A DNA stretch of 64,000 bases from Granulicella cerasi (GCF_025685575.1 NZ_JAGSYD010000004.1:124001-188000); one strand, 5' to 3'. Positions 52,505 through 62,128 are shown, counted from the stretch's first letter. Program-made: numbers and translations. Notes: generated by a model not told the origin, from the letters alone.

Positions 52505-52981
52505 ATGAACCTTTTTGGCGTCATGGACATTAGCGGATCGGCGTTGAAGGCTGAACGCATGCGCGCCGAGGTGAGCGCGGCGAACATGGCGAACGCTGAG
52601 ACGACTCGTACGGCAGATGGCACGCCCTATCGCCGCCAGCAGGTGGTTTTCGAGAGTAATGATTTGCCGAGCTTTCGCAACGTGATGCAGGGACCGGTGA
52701 ACATGCCCACGATGCTGTCGCGAGCAGGGTTGGATGACTCGTCTGCTGTTCCGGGTGGGGTGGCGATCAGCGCGGTGAGCAGTGATGATGCTGCTCCGTT
52801 GATGCGGTATGAGCCTGGACATCCTGACGCGGATGCGAATGGTTATGTGGCGTATCCGGATATCAATCCGGTGACAGAGATGGTGGACCTGATGGGGGCC
52901 TCGCGCGCCTACGGTGCGAACGCTTCTGCGTTGCAGGCGGAGAAGAGCATGGTGAGCGCTTCGCTGGACATCTTGAAGTAG
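52505..52981 (+). CDS. flgC: Flagellar basal-body rod protein FlgC
   Basis: Proximal rod protein of 158 residues. The N-terminus (FGVMDISGSALKAERMRAEV, SAANMANAETTR) and C-terminal helix (TEMVDLMGASRAYGANASAL) carry the rod-family pattern, with YPDINPV before the last helix as in other FlgC proteins. ATG at 52505 is preferred to GTG at 52502. It works with FlgB and FliE in the rod. It follows flgB by 13 bases. Confidence 0.93.
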   Translation: MNLFGVMDISGSALKAERMRAEVSAANMANAETTRTADGTPYRRQQVVFESNDLPSFRNVMQGPVNMPTMLSRAGLDDSSAVPGGVAISAVSSDDAAPLMRYEPGHPDADANGYVAYPDINPVTEMVDLMGASRAYGANASALQAEKSMVSASLDILK

Positions 52982-53000
52982 GTACGGAAGAGAGGCTTCG

Positions 53001-53312
53001 ATGATCGATGGAACGATGTCGCATTTGCTGCAACATGCCATGCAGAGCGAGCAGGTGCAAACCGCGCAGAGCGCTGTTTCTCCGAGTGGGGCAACAGCAT
53101 TTGCGGGGGTGATGCATTCCATGATGCAGGAGAGCGCGGTGCTGGAGCAGAAGGCGAAGGACGCGGTGATGGGCGTCATGCAGGGAAACGGCGTGGAGCT
53201 GCACGACGCGATGATCGCAACGCAGAAGGCGGACATGAGTTTTGAGTTGGCACTGCAGGTGCGCAACAAAGCGGTCGCGGCGTACCAGACGATGATGGGC
53301 ATGCAGTTTTAG
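53001..53312 (+). CDS. fliE: Flagellar hook-basal body complex protein FliE
   Basis: Rod-MS-ring junction protein of 103 residues. The C-terminal half (GVELHDAMIATQKADMSFE, LALQVRNKAVAAYQTMMGMQ) is the conserved part; the first half is variable, as in the family. ATG at 53001. It follows flgC by 19 bases and precedes fliF. It links the rod to the FliF ring. Confidence 0.93.
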   Translation: MIDGTMSHLLQHAMQSEQVQTAQSAVSPSGATAFAGVMHSMMQESAVLEQKAKDAVMGVMQGNGVELHDAMIATQKADMSFELALQVRNKAVAAYQTMMGMQF

Positions 53313-53332
53313 CTGCAGGAAGATAGAAGACT

Positions 53333-55033
53333 TTGGCTGAGCAAACGACAACACCGGGTAGTGAGATCGCTCCGAAGCCCGCAGCATTGCAGGCGCTTGA
53401 GCGTGCGCGTGGAACGTGGGAGGGCCTCGCGCCGAAGACGCGTTCGCGACTGCTGCTCGGCGTCGTTGTGCTTGCGGCTGCATGTGCATTGGTGGGCTGG
53501 TGGAGCACGCGGACGGACTGGAAGACGCTGTACTCGGGCCTTGAAGGACGGGATCTTCAACAGGTGGAGCAGGAGTTGGCCGCTGCCGGCATCACGTATC
53601 AAACGACGAGTGATGGGAGTGGCGTGGAAGTTCCGGCACAGACGCTCGATAAGGCCCGTATGGAGGTCGCAGCGAAAGGAGCACCGCAGTCAGGGCGTCT
53701 CGGTTTCGAGCTGTTCGATAAGCCGAACTGGGTGGGTTCAGAGTTCGACGAGAAGGTGAATTATCAGCGCGCGCTTGAGGGTGAGCTTGAGCATACGATC
53801 GCAACGATTGGAGCTGTGCGATCTGCGCGCGTGCATCTGGTATTGCCGAAGGAGTCGTTGTTTGCGGACCAGCAGCAACCAGCGAAGGCCTCGGTGGTGT
53901 TGAAGTTGAAGCGTCCTGCGTTGAGCAAAGATGAGGTGGAGTCGATTCGTAACTTTGTGTCCAGTGCGGTGGAAGGGCTCTCTCCGCAACAGGTGACGCT
54001 GGTGGATGCGGATGGCCGCGTGAACCTCAGCGCACAGGGTGAAGGCATACAGGCCAGTACGGAAGAGCAGGCGCTCGCAGACAAGCTGGTCGCGATGCTG
54101 GAGCCGTTAGCGGGACGCGAGAACGTACGCGCGACGGTGAACATCAGCTATGACCAAAGCTCGCAGGAGCGGACGGATGAGGTGGTTGATCCTACGCAAG
54201 TAGTCGCGCTGCAGACGCAGAAGAGCCAGCAGGAGAGCGGTCCTGGTGGCGCAGCGAAAGCAAGTGGCGTTCCTGGCACGGCAAGCAATGCAGCGGTTTC
54301 TACGGGCGTGGAGGGGAAGCCACAGTTGCCGGTCTATCCGACTACGGCCCCGAATGCGCAGATGAGTCATCAGGAGTCCACGACCTATGCCGTGACGAAG
54401 CACACGCTGCATGAATCGACCGGACCGGGGCGCGTGGCACGCGTGACGGCCGCTGTGCTGATCAATGATCGCTCGCAACGTGAGGGCAGCGGAGCGTCGA
54501 CGCATACGGTCTGGCATGCGCGCACCGCGGAGGAAATGCGACGACTGGAGCAACTGGCGCAAGCCGCGGTGGGCTTCGATGTGAAGCGAGGGGACTCGGT
54601 GGTGCTGCAGAACATAGCGTTCTCGGCGAATGCACCGGAGCCTGCGTTGGGCGCATGGGACAGAACGAGCGGTGAAGTGAAGGAGTTGATGCGTGCACAG
54701 CCCGAGATGCTTCGCGACTTTGGTGCGGCGTTGATGGGAGTGTTGCTACTGGCGTTTGTGGTGCGGCCTGTAGCGACGCAGGTTGTTCGCTTGCTCGAGG
54801 AGGCGCGAGTCGATCGCCACGCGTTGCCGTCAGTGAAGTTGCAGGAGGCTCCGGCGATAGCAGCGGGTGATACGGAGCCGATGGGATTGGAATCTCCCGC
54901 AAACTCGCGTCGATCGGCGATCGATGCGAATGGCGTGCTGGAGTACATCACCGCGCATGTGAAGAAAGAACCGCAGCAGACGACGCGGCTGATCGAGGCG
55001 TGGATCGCAGAAGGCAAAGGAGCAAAAGGATGA
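53333..55033 (+). CDS. fliF: Flagellar MS-ring protein FliF
   Basis: MS-ring protein of 566 residues, built from a first membrane helix (about 36-58, LLLGVVVLAAACALVGWW), a periplasmic region with ring-building motifs (LYSGLEGRDLQQVEQELAAA, FELFDKPNWVGSEFDEKVN) and a second membrane helix near 463-482 (LMGVLLLAFVVRPVATQVV). A basic Asp/Glu tail for FliG binding ends the protein. The start is TTG at 53333; no better ATG was found. A Gly/Ala-rich loop (about 300-330) is variable. It overlaps fliG by four bases. Confidence 0.93.
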   Translation: MAEQTTTPGSEIAPKPAALQALERARGTWEGLAPKTRSRLLLGVVVLAAACALVGWWSTRTDWKTLYSGLEGRDLQQVEQELAAAGITYQTTSDGSGVEVPAQTLDKARMEVAAKGAPQSGRLGFELFDKPNWVGSEFDEKVNYQRALEGELEHTIATIGAVRSARVHLVLPKESLFADQQQPAKASVVLKLKRPALSKDEVESIRNFVSSAVEGLSPQQVTLVDADGRVNLSAQGEGIQASTEEQALADKLVAMLEPLAGRENVRATVNISYDQSSQERTDEVVDPTQVVALQTQKSQQESGPGGAAKASGVPGTASNAAVSTGVEGKPQLPVYPTTAPNAQMSHQESTTYAVTKHTLHESTGPGRVARVTAAVLINDRSQREGSGASTHTVWHARTAEEMRRLEQLAQAAVGFDVKRGDSVVLQNIAFSANAPEPALGAWDRTSGEVKELMRAQPEMLRDFGAALMGVLLLAFVVRPVATQVVRLLEEARVDRHALPSVKLQEAPAIAAGDTEPMGLESPANSRRSAIDANGVLEYITAHVKKEPQQTTRLIEAWIAEGKGAKG

Positions 55034-56103
55034 CGCAGGCGATGGTGCCGAACATGATGGTGGAGCCGCTGTTATTGCCGGTTGAAGGCTTTGAGCCAGC
55101 AGAGATGCCGGGATTGCGTAAAGCGGCGATCCTGATGCTGGCACTCGGCGATGAGCTGGTGAAGGACATTCTTCCTAGGCTCGCCCCGCGCGATGTGCAG
55201 CGGCTGACAGACGAGATCACGATGCTGGCTGACGTTCCCGCGCCCGTCTTGACGCAGGTGGCGACGGAGTTCTACGGACTGCTGGAGACGCAACAGTTTA
55301 TGGTGCGCGGCGGTCGTGAGTACGCGGAGCGTGTGTTGACGGACGCTTTCGGCGCCGCGCGCGCGAAGGACATGATGAACGAAGTGCGCGAGATGCAGGA
55401 GCGCACAACAGGCGACATCGCGGTGCTGCGCGAGATGGACCCCCAGCAGTTGAGCAAGTTTCTGGAGAATGAGCATCCGCAGACGATTGCCCTCGTTCTG
55501 GCGCATCTGGAGCCGGAGCGAGGATCGACGCTGCTCATGTCTTTGCAGCCTCAGCTAAGAGTCGAGGCTGTTCGGCGCTTGGCCGAGATGCGACATTTCT
55601 CGCCGGAGATGGCTTCGAAGGTTGCGCTTGTCCTGGCTCGCAGGATGGATTCGCTGGGCTCCAGCGGTCGGCGTTCTTACTCAGGATTCAAGTCGGTAGC
55701 GGACCTGCTCAATCGCATGGACCAGAATGTGAGCCGCACGATCCTGGAGGGCATCGAGCAGCAGGAACCGAAACTCGCGATCGGGATTCGCGACTTGATG
55801 TTCACTTTTGACGATTTGATCACGGTGCAGCAGTCGGGCATTCGCGAAATCCTGACGGCGGTAGACAAGCGCGTCCTTGCGATGGCGCTGAAGGGTTCGC
55901 GCGACAGCATTCGGCATCATCTATTTTCGGCGATGAGCTCTCGCGCGGTAGAGATGCTGCAGGACGACATGGAAACTCTGGGGCCGGTACGGTCGAAGGA
56001 TGTGGCAGCAGCGCAGCAGCAACTGCTCGCTGTGGCGCGCAAGCTTGAGGCCGAAGGTCGCGTCATTCTGAGCATGGAGAGCGACAATGACTTCGCTGTT
56101 TGA
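55030..56103 (+). CDS. fliG: Flagellar motor switch protein FliG
   Basis: Rotor protein of 357 residues that couples torque from the stator. The N-terminal part binds FliF; the middle has the EHPQTIALVLAHL segment, and the C-terminal charged-residue domain (about 235-340) is present, with FTFDDLITVQQSGIREILT. ATG at 55030 overlaps the fliF stop (ATGA) and is preceded by AAAGGAGCAAAAGG. It shares 17 bases with fliH at its end. Confidence 0.95.
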   Translation: MTQAMVPNMMVEPLLLPVEGFEPAEMPGLRKAAILMLALGDELVKDILPRLAPRDVQRLTDEITMLADVPAPVLTQVATEFYGLLETQQFMVRGGREYAERVLTDAFGAARAKDMMNEVREMQERTTGDIAVLREMDPQQLSKFLENEHPQTIALVLAHLEPERGSTLLMSLQPQLRVEAVRRLAEMRHFSPEMASKVALVLARRMDSLGSSGRRSYSGFKSVADLLNRMDQNVSRTILEGIEQQEPKLAIGIRDLMFTFDDLITVQQSGIREILTAVDKRVLAMALKGSRDSIRHHLFSAMSSRAVEMLQDDMETLGPVRSKDVAAAQQQLLAVARKLEAEGRVILSMESDNDFAV

Positions 56104-56728
56104 ACAAGAGCCTGAGAGCACGGTTGTGCCGTTGATGTTTGCTGAGGTCGAAGAGACCGCTTCGTCTGAAGCGTCGATGGATAGCGAGGAAGAGGAGCTT
56201 CGCCCGAGTGCGGAGGAGCGCCATCGCGAGGAGCTGATCCACGCTGTGGCGGCGGCGAAGGTGCAGGCAAGACTGGATCTTCGCGAAGAGCTTGACCAGC
56301 GATTGCGCGATGCTGTGGAGACCGAACGCAGCGCGATCACACTGTTGTGCACAAGCTTTGGGAAAGAGCGCAGTCGCTACTTTGCCGAGGTGGAGACGGA
56401 AGTGGTGAAGCTCGCATTGGCAATTGCTGAACGTGTGTTACAGCGTGAAGTGGCCATCGATCAAACGATGTTGCGTGGAGTCGTGCATGCGGCACTGTCA
56501 AAGCTGAGCAGCTCAGAAGGTGTGCGTCTCCTCGTGCCAGCGGCTGATGTCACTCTTTGGACGCGTGCAATGAAGAGCAGCGAAGTCTCCGTGCAAGGTG
56601 CGAGTGATTTACATGCAGGAGATCTGCGTCTGGAGATGAAGGCAGGCGCTGTAGAACTCGGCGTGCGGGCTCAGCTGGTGGAGCTGGAGCGTGGCTTCTT
56701 TGACTTGATGGCGAAGAGGCCCGCATAG
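56087..56728 (+). CDS. fliH: Flagellar export regulator FliH
   Basis: Stator-like regulator of the export ATPase FliI, 213 residues. The N-terminus is acidic and variable; a helical region with REELIHAVAAAKVQARLDL and the C-terminal half (ALAIAERVLQREVAIDQTM) fit the family. It would bind FliI and the chaperones in the cytoplasm. ATG at 56087 lies within fliG. It ends two bases before fliI begins, so translation is probably coupled. Confidence 0.85.
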   Translation: MTSLFEQEPESTVVPLMFAEVEETASSEASMDSEEEELRPSAEERHREELIHAVAAAKVQARLDLREELDQRLRDAVETERSAITLLCTSFGKERSRYFAEVETEVVKLALAIAERVLQREVAIDQTMLRGVVHAALSKLSSSEGVRLLVPAADVTLWTRAMKSSEVSVQGASDLHAGDLRLEMKAGAVELGVRAQLVELERGFFDLMAKRPA

Positions 56729-56730
56729 CG

Positions 56731-58044
56731 ATGGAACGACTCGCGAATCTCGATCACTATCTGCAGGCCGCAAGCGTCGCTACGATGTGGCGTTGGTGCG
56801 GTCGCGTGGTGGAAGCCAATGCACAGATGCTGGAATGCCTGGGGCCGCCGTCGTCAGTAGGTGAGGGCTGTGAAATTCGGGATGCACATGGCGTGCGGCA
56901 CGCAGGCGAGGTGATTGGTTTTCGCGCGGATCGCGTGCTCGTGATGCCGCTTGATTCAACGCAGGGCTTCCGCATGGGAGATGGTGTGCTCGCGATGGGC
57001 CGGCCAGCCGAGCTGCGAGTGGGCCAGACGATGTTGGGGCGCGTGTTTGATGGAGTCGGGCAGCCGATCGATCATCAAGGTGCGTTCCTCGGAGAACGCA
57101 GCGTCAGCTTTGACGGCAAAGTGCCAGCACCGATGGAGCGAGAGCCTATCTGCAAGCCACTGCGCACAGGGGTGCGCGCGATTGATGGAATGCTCACGGT
57201 CGGACGTGGTCAGCGTGTGGGAATCTTCGGCGGCTCTGGTGTTGGCAAGAGCACATTGATCGGCATGATGGTGCGCAACACGTCTGCGGATGTGACGGTC
57301 GTTGGGTTGGTCGGCGAACGTGGTCGCGAGGTGAGAGAGTTTCTCGAAGATGCGCTCGGAGAGGAGGGACGGGCGAAGTCTGTCGTATTTGTCTCTACCT
57401 CTGACCAGTCGCCGCTGCTGCGCATGCGAGCAGCGCAGGCAGCAACGGCTACGGCGGAGTTCTACGCACGGCAAGGCAAGCACGTGTTGTTGGTGTTGGA
57501 CTCACTGACGCGGTACGCGATGGCCGCGCGTGAGATCGGCCTGGCTGCGGGTGAGCCGCCGGCAAGCAAAGGGTACACGCCAAGCGTGTTTGCCCATCTG
57601 GCGAAGCTGGTAGAGCGCGCGGGGAATTTTACTTACGGAAGCATTACGGCGTTCTACACCGTGCTGATGGAGGGCGACGATCAGCAGGACCCCATCGTTG
57701 ATAGTGTTCGCTCGTATGTGGACGGCCATGTTGTGTTGTCGCGAGAGCTGGCTGCTGAGGGGTGGTATCCACCGGTGCACGTGCTGGATTCTCTAAGCCG
57801 TTTGATGCCCGCGGTGACGAGTCGCGAACATCGCGCGAAGGCAATGAAAGTGCGAAGCGTGATGTCGACGTATGCGCGGTCCGCCGATCTCATCCGCATG
57901 GGTGCATACAGCGCGGGGAGCGACGTGGAGTTGGATCACGCGATGGCTGCGATGCCGATCTTGCGAAACTTCCTGCGGCAAGAGCGGGATGAAGCGCCGT
58001 CGCTGGAGCAAACCATTGCTGCGTTGCAGACGATGGAAGTGTGA
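56731..58044 (+). CDS. fliI: Flagellum-specific ATPase FliI
   Basis: Export ATPase of 437 residues, related to the F1 beta subunit. Walker A is GGSGVGKST (167-175), Walker B is in VLLVLDSLTRYAMA, and GERGREVREFLE is the conserved segment after Walker A. It unfolds or energises export substrates together with FliH and FliJ. ATG at 56731. The stop overlaps the fliJ start (TGATG). Confidence 0.96.
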   Translation: MERLANLDHYLQAASVATMWRWCGRVVEANAQMLECLGPPSSVGEGCEIRDAHGVRHAGEVIGFRADRVLVMPLDSTQGFRMGDGVLAMGRPAELRVGQTMLGRVFDGVGQPIDHQGAFLGERSVSFDGKVPAPMEREPICKPLRTGVRAIDGMLTVGRGQRVGIFGGSGVGKSTLIGMMVRNTSADVTVVGLVGERGREVREFLEDALGEEGRAKSVVFVSTSDQSPLLRMRAAQAATATAEFYARQGKHVLLVLDSLTRYAMAAREIGLAAGEPPASKGYTPSVFAHLAKLVERAGNFTYGSITAFYTVLMEGDDQQDPIVDSVRSYVDGHVVLSRELAAEGWYPPVHVLDSLSRLMPAVTSREHRAKAMKVRSVMSTYARSADLIRMGAYSAGSDVELDHAMAAMPILRNFLRQERDEAPSLEQTIAALQTMEV

Positions 58045-58517
58045 TGCAGGCGGTGAAGCAGTTACAGCGCATGCGTCGGCTACGCGAGGCGAAGGTTCGA
58101 ATGCAGGAGGCACGACTGGCGCAGGCGTCGTCTGCTGTGAATCGTCTTAGCTCCCGAATAACCGACACGGAGAACGAATTGCTGGGAGTCGCATCTGTGG
58201 GGAGAACTGCTTTGCGGCATGGAGACGCGCTCGCTTGGAGGTGGGCTGCGTTTGAGCACGATATGCGGAGCGCGGAGTTGACGCAGCTCGATCAATATAA
58301 GAGTCGCGCTGAGGTGAAGGCTGCTGAGGTGCGCTCCGATCTCATGCGGGATCGTTGCGATGCGAAGCGAGTGCAACAGTTGGAGCGCGACGCACGCGCA
58401 ATAGTCACGCAGCACCTGGAGAAGGCAGCGCAGGCGGAGTCGGATGATCGCTACGCCGCACGCCAGCACTGGGCTCAGGCGCAGGCCTCGAAGCGCAAAG
58501 GAGCTCGCGAAGAATGA
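58044..58517 (+). CDS. fliJ: Flagellar export protein FliJ
   Basis: Small coiled-coil protein of 157 residues, Ala/Arg/Gln/Glu-rich throughout, with no fold beyond helices. It shows the position and composition of FliJ, which joins FliI with the export gate and acts as an escort. Sequence identity in FliJ is low, so the call rests mostly on the place between fliI and fliK. ATG at 58044 is preferred over GTG at 58041. It overlaps fliK by four bases. Confidence 0.8.
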   Translation: MQAVKQLQRMRRLREAKVRMQEARLAQASSAVNRLSSRITDTENELLGVASVGRTALRHGDALAWRWAAFEHDMRSAELTQLDQYKSRAEVKAAEVRSDLMRDRCDAKRVQQLERDARAIVTQHLEKAAQAESDDRYAARQHWAQAQASKRKGAREE

Positions 58518-59917
58518 TGGCATCCACGTTGAGTATTGATTCATTGGGGAAGTTGGTCGATGTTGCGGTGTCGTCTGCTGGGACCACCGCGGCAGCGACG
58601 GGATCTTTACAGAGACAATCCTTTGCGCAGGTCGCGATGCTCGTCGGGCTGGCTGCGCCCGCTAGCGCGAGAGTTCAGACTCCTGACGTCGCTTCGGCGA
58701 ATCAACTGAAACAGGCTGGAGATGTTGTGAAGATCGCGCCTTGCGTGCCTTCAGACTCGATTACCATCACGCCGGTCCCAACGGATGTAGTGACAGAACA
58801 AGCCACTGGCGATCTCGATTCGCAGGTGGCGGTTAGCGCGCAGAGCAAAGCGATCGTCCGCACTACGAAGGCGGCACCAAGGTTGATGGATACTGCTCAA
58901 ACCGTTGAGGCGCAAACATCGCGGCCCCAAGACCATGAGAAGGTTGTCGCGGAAAAACAGCGGGGCACCAACGTGAAGCACATAGCGGTAGAAACAGCGA
59001 AGGAGGGGGCGCAGATAACGCCATCCGAAGCCGTCCCGGTGGATACTGTCGCGGCCCAGCCGATTCAGGTTCCTCAAGTGCCGAGTGCCATGGCGAGTGA
59101 TGACGCTGGAAGCAAGAACGTCTCATGTCCTGGCGATAGTGTGAAAGCACGCGCTGTTGGTGCTCGGTCTGCTCGCATCGCAACTCCGAGACGTGAAGAC
59201 GATCCTGAACAGGATACGTCCACGCCAGGTGAGACCAATGTCGGTGTAGTCGAGAGTTCTCATGCGGTGATGAAGCTCTCGGAGTCGAAGAACAGAGAGG
59301 ACGTGCTCCCTCACGATGTTTCTGTGGAAACTACCGACTCGAAGCGAGTCACTCCATCGTTCCAGCAAACGCTCACGCACGAGCGAGAGCCGTCGGCAGT
59401 TGGGGGCGTCGCCACAGTGTCGGGAGAGGTCACTGCAAGATCCACTGCACACGCCGTTGCGGAGCCTACCGTGCACGCGCTCTCGGCTCCAGCGAAGAAT
59501 CGGCTCGAAGTCGGGATGAGTGGCGGTGAACTCGGCACGATGCATCTGCGGGCCGAGATGAGGAGCGATGGAAGTATCCACGCGACGCTGCAAGCTGCGC
59601 CTCATGCGGCCGAACGCCTTCTTGGGATGACGGAAGGCATGCAAAGCTTCATGCGCGAGACGCAGTCTGTGATGCCCGTGGTGTCTATCGAGGCACGGAC
59701 CGCGAGTGAAGCGAATCCTTCGAGCGTTTCGACGGACGCAATGAGTAGCGACGCAGGCAGCAGCAGTCCCGATGCTCAGCAGCAGCAACGTGCGCGGCAG
59801 CATTGGACGCAGAAGACGTTCGCCGATACGTCGATGGTTAGCGATTCGTTAGACGGTGCGAGCGAGGTTGGCACGGCGATTGCGACTACAGGGACGTGGG
59901 TCAATGAGCGAGTTTGA
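58514..59917 (+). CDS. fliK: Flagellar hook-length control protein FliK
   Basis: Exported ruler protein of 467 residues that sets hook length and switches export class. The first about 320 residues are low-complexity (Ala/Thr/Ser/Val-rich, few aromatics) and disordered. The C-terminal domain (about 325-385, NRLEVGMSGGELGTMHLRAE, AAPHAAERLLG) is the Flg_hook type. A Gln/Ser-rich tail follows. ATG at 58514 overlaps the fliJ stop. Length is usual for the family. Confidence 0.85.
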   Translation: MMASTLSIDSLGKLVDVAVSSAGTTAAATGSLQRQSFAQVAMLVGLAAPASARVQTPDVASANQLKQAGDVVKIAPCVPSDSITITPVPTDVVTEQATGDLDSQVAVSAQSKAIVRTTKAAPRLMDTAQTVEAQTSRPQDHEKVVAEKQRGTNVKHIAVETAKEGAQITPSEAVPVDTVAAQPIQVPQVPSAMASDDAGSKNVSCPGDSVKARAVGARSARIATPRREDDPEQDTSTPGETNVGVVESSHAVMKLSESKNREDVLPHDVSVETTDSKRVTPSFQQTLTHEREPSAVGGVATVSGEVTARSTAHAVAEPTVHALSAPAKNRLEVGMSGGELGTMHLRAEMRSDGSIHATLQAAPHAAERLLGMTEGMQSFMRETQSVMPVVSIEARTASEANPSSVSTDAMSSDAGSSSPDAQQQQRARQHWTQKTFADTSMVSDSLDGASEVGTAIATTGTWVNERV

Positions 59918-59926
59918 GGAGAGGGT

Positions 59927-60196
59927 ATGAACATTGCAGCGAGTGCGGTGGCAAATGCATTATCGACCGCAAAGACGTCGGCATTAGCAAGCGCAAGTGG
60001 GACGTCGAGTGGAGGCACGTCGACGGGTTCTGCAAGCAATCAGATCACGAGTTCTGATTTTCTGTCGCTGCTGGTGAGCGAGTTGAAGAATCAGGATCCG
60101 ACATCGCCGACGGATCCGACGACTTATGTGCAGCAGCTTGTCGGCGTGAACAGCCTTGAGCAGTTGATTCAAATCAATCAAGATCTCGGCGGTTAA
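59927..60196 (+). CDS. flgD: Short flagellar hook-capping protein FlgD
   Basis: FlgD-type cap protein of only 89 residues, with the conserved N-terminal segment TSSDFLSLLVSELKNQDPTS and the YVQQLVGVNSLEQLIQINQ region (about 41-87). The usual C-terminal Ig-like or Tudor domains, which bring most FlgD proteins past 130 residues, are missing; the stop is intact and only 58 bases separate it from flgE, so no broken remainder is nearby. It would help hook assembly. ATG at 59927 follows GAGGAGAGG. Confidence 0.83.
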   Translation: MNIAASAVANALSTAKTSALASASGTSSGGTSTGSASNQITSSDFLSLLVSELKNQDPTSPTDPTTYVQQLVGVNSLEQLIQINQDLGG

Positions 60197-60254
60197 CCGA
60201 GGCTATTGACCTCTTGAGCAGTGAGCCCGTGCGGGCGTGAAAAGGAGAAAAGAG

Positions 60255-61481
60255 ATGGGTGCATTTTCAGTAGCGTTGACAGGCCTGCGCGCGCAGAACG
60301 CCGCGCTTTCTACGATCGGCAATAACCTGGCCAACATGAACACGACCGCTTACAAGTTGCAGAACACAACGTTTGCCGACTTGTTCTATCAGCAGACAGG
60401 AAGTTCCGGATCAGGCGACGCGATTCAGCAAGGGCTGGGCGTGCGAGTTTCAGGAACGGCCACAGACTTCAGCCAAGGTGCAATCACGACGACGAGTGAT
60501 AGCAGTGACCTCGCGCTGGAAGGCAACGGGTTCTTCGTCGTCAACAACAATGGCACGCAGTTGTTGACGCGTGCGGGTGACTTTCAACTGAGCTCGAATG
60601 GCACGCTGGAGTCAACAGATGGCTACCAGGTGATGGGCTATGCGATGTCGAATGGCACGGTGAACTCTGGTGGGACATTGTCGGCGATTCAGCTTCCTAC
60701 CGGTGTTACGGAACCGGCAAGCGCTACGAAGAACGTCACCATGACGATGAATCTCAACGCATCGTCCTCGACGGGTACGACGTTTACGTCGACGGTGAGT
60801 CTCTATGATTCGCTCGGAAATTCGCACACCGCGACGGCGACATTCACGAAGACGGGTACGAACCAGTGGAGCTATGACGTTGCGTTGCCCGCTGGCGACG
60901 CAACGGGTTCGTCGAACACAAGCGGAACGTTGACGTTTGATTCGAATGGCAATCTCACATCTCCAACGAATGGTGTGGCGGGTATCGCGTTTACGGGTAT
61001 GACGGACGGAGCCTCGGACCTCAGCTTCGATTGGAAGATGACGGACTCCGCCGGGAATTCTCTGGTATCGCAGTCGGCCACAACCTCAGCCGTGTCAGCG
61101 ACCACGCAGGACGGCTATACGAGCGGGAGCTACACGGGTTTCACGATCGATGCTCAGGGCACGGTTGCTGCAACGTTCTCGAACGGCCAGACGAAGGCGA
61201 TTGCTTCCGTCGCGGTGGCGATGGTGAGCGATGAACAGGCGCTCACGCGCAGCGGCAACAATTGCTACCAGTCCACGTTGGCTTCAGGCCAGGCGGTCAT
61301 TGGGCTGGCGAGCTCCGGCGGTCGCGGTGCCATCGAAGATGAAGCGTTAGAGAGCTCTAACGTGGATATTTCGACGGAGTTCTCAGACTTGATCGTGGCG
61401 CAGCGAGCGTTTGAAGCGAATTCCAAGACGGTGACGACGCTCGACACCGTGATGCAGGACACGATCGGACTGATCCGCTAA
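60255..61481 (+). CDS. flgE: Flagellar hook protein FlgE
   Basis: Hook protein of 408 residues. The N-terminal D0 region (VALTGLRAQNAALSTIGNNL, ANMNTTAYKLQNTTF) and the C-terminal D0 region (SNVDISTEFSDLIVAQRAFE, ANSKTVTTLDTVMQDTI) are the polymerising helices; the middle is a Ser/Thr/Gly-rich, low-complexity domain (about 120-330). It forms the flexible hook between rod and filament. ATG at 60255 follows AAAGGAGAAAAG. A terminator-like hairpin follows. Confidence 0.94.
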   Translation: MGAFSVALTGLRAQNAALSTIGNNLANMNTTAYKLQNTTFADLFYQQTGSSGSGDAIQQGLGVRVSGTATDFSQGAITTTSDSSDLALEGNGFFVVNNNGTQLLTRAGDFQLSSNGTLESTDGYQVMGYAMSNGTVNSGGTLSAIQLPTGVTEPASATKNVTMTMNLNASSSTGTTFTSTVSLYDSLGNSHTATATFTKTGTNQWSYDVALPAGDATGSSNTSGTLTFDSNGNLTSPTNGVAGIAFTGMTDGASDLSFDWKMTDSAGNSLVSQSATTSAVSATTQDGYTSGSYTGFTIDAQGTVAATFSNGQTKAIASVAVAMVSDEQALTRSGNNCYQSTLASGQAVIGLASSGGRGAIEDEALESSNVDISTEFSDLIVAQRAFEANSKTVTTLDTVMQDTIGLIR

Positions 61482-61494
61482 GAGCGGTGCCATG

Positions 61495-61529
61495 AAGGCG
61501 GGCGGGCAGCAATGCCTGCTCGCCTTTTG
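61495..61529 (+). terminator. Terminator-like hairpin after flgE
   Basis: Fourteen-base stem with two G-T wobbles (AAGGCGGGCGGGCA / TGCCTGCTCGCCTT), four-base loop, then TTTT. It may thin transcription between flgE and fliL. Confidence 0.6.
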
Positions 61530-61591
61530 TGTTTAGCGACGACTTAGATTTGATGCGGGCTCTTGGCCGACAACGTGCAGGTAAGCACCGC

Positions 61592-62128
61592 ATGGGAAGC
61601 TCAGCGGTTGTACCGGGAAACTCGTCAGCAACATCGGCATCGGTGAAGGTGCCGATCGGATCCATGCTCATCGTGGGCGTCATCACTGCGCTGTTAGCGA
61701 TCGGTGGATGCGCCGGAGTGCTGTTGTATCTGGCGAAGAAGGGAAAGCTTGGAGCAGCTTCAGCGACTCCAGCTCCCGTCGTGGTGAACGAGCTTCATGA
61801 CGACGCGACCCCGCTACAAAACGTAATGCTCGAAACGATGCTCGTGAATCTCGCCGACGCAGACGGTCATTCGTATTTGCGGATCGGTGTGGTGCTGGGT
61901 GAAGAGGCCGATCTGAAGGCGAAGAAGGAAGAGAAGCCGGTGCCTGGGGCTGACGCGGCTCTCCGCGACGCAGTCCTCGGTGTGCTCGGCAAGAAGCAGA
62001 GCGCGCAGTTGCTGGCTGACGCGGGGAAAGAAGACCTCAAGAAAGAGCTCAAGATTGCGGTGAATGAAGCTGTGCCGAGTGCGCATGTGCGTGCCGTGTA
62101 CTTCACGGATTACCTGGTGCAGCGATGA
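61592..62128 (+). CDS. fliL: Flagellar basal body-associated protein FliL
   Basis: Single-pass membrane protein of 178 residues. A membrane segment (about 28-48, LIVGVITALLAIGGCAGVLLYLAKK) is followed by a periplasmic domain (ETMLVNLADADGHSYLRIGV, AVNEAVPSAHVRAVYFTDY) typical of FliL. It helps stator function. ATG at 61592 follows GGTAAG; a longer reading from 61553 is possible but not preferred. It overlaps fliN by four bases. Confidence 0.87.
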   Translation: MGSSAVVPGNSSATSASVKVPIGSMLIVGVITALLAIGGCAGVLLYLAKKGKLGAASATPAPVVVNELHDDATPLQNVMLETMLVNLADADGHSYLRIGVVLGEEADLKAKKEEKPVPGADAALRDAVLGVLGKKQSAQLLADAGKEDLKKELKIAVNEAVPSAHVRAVYFTDYLVQR

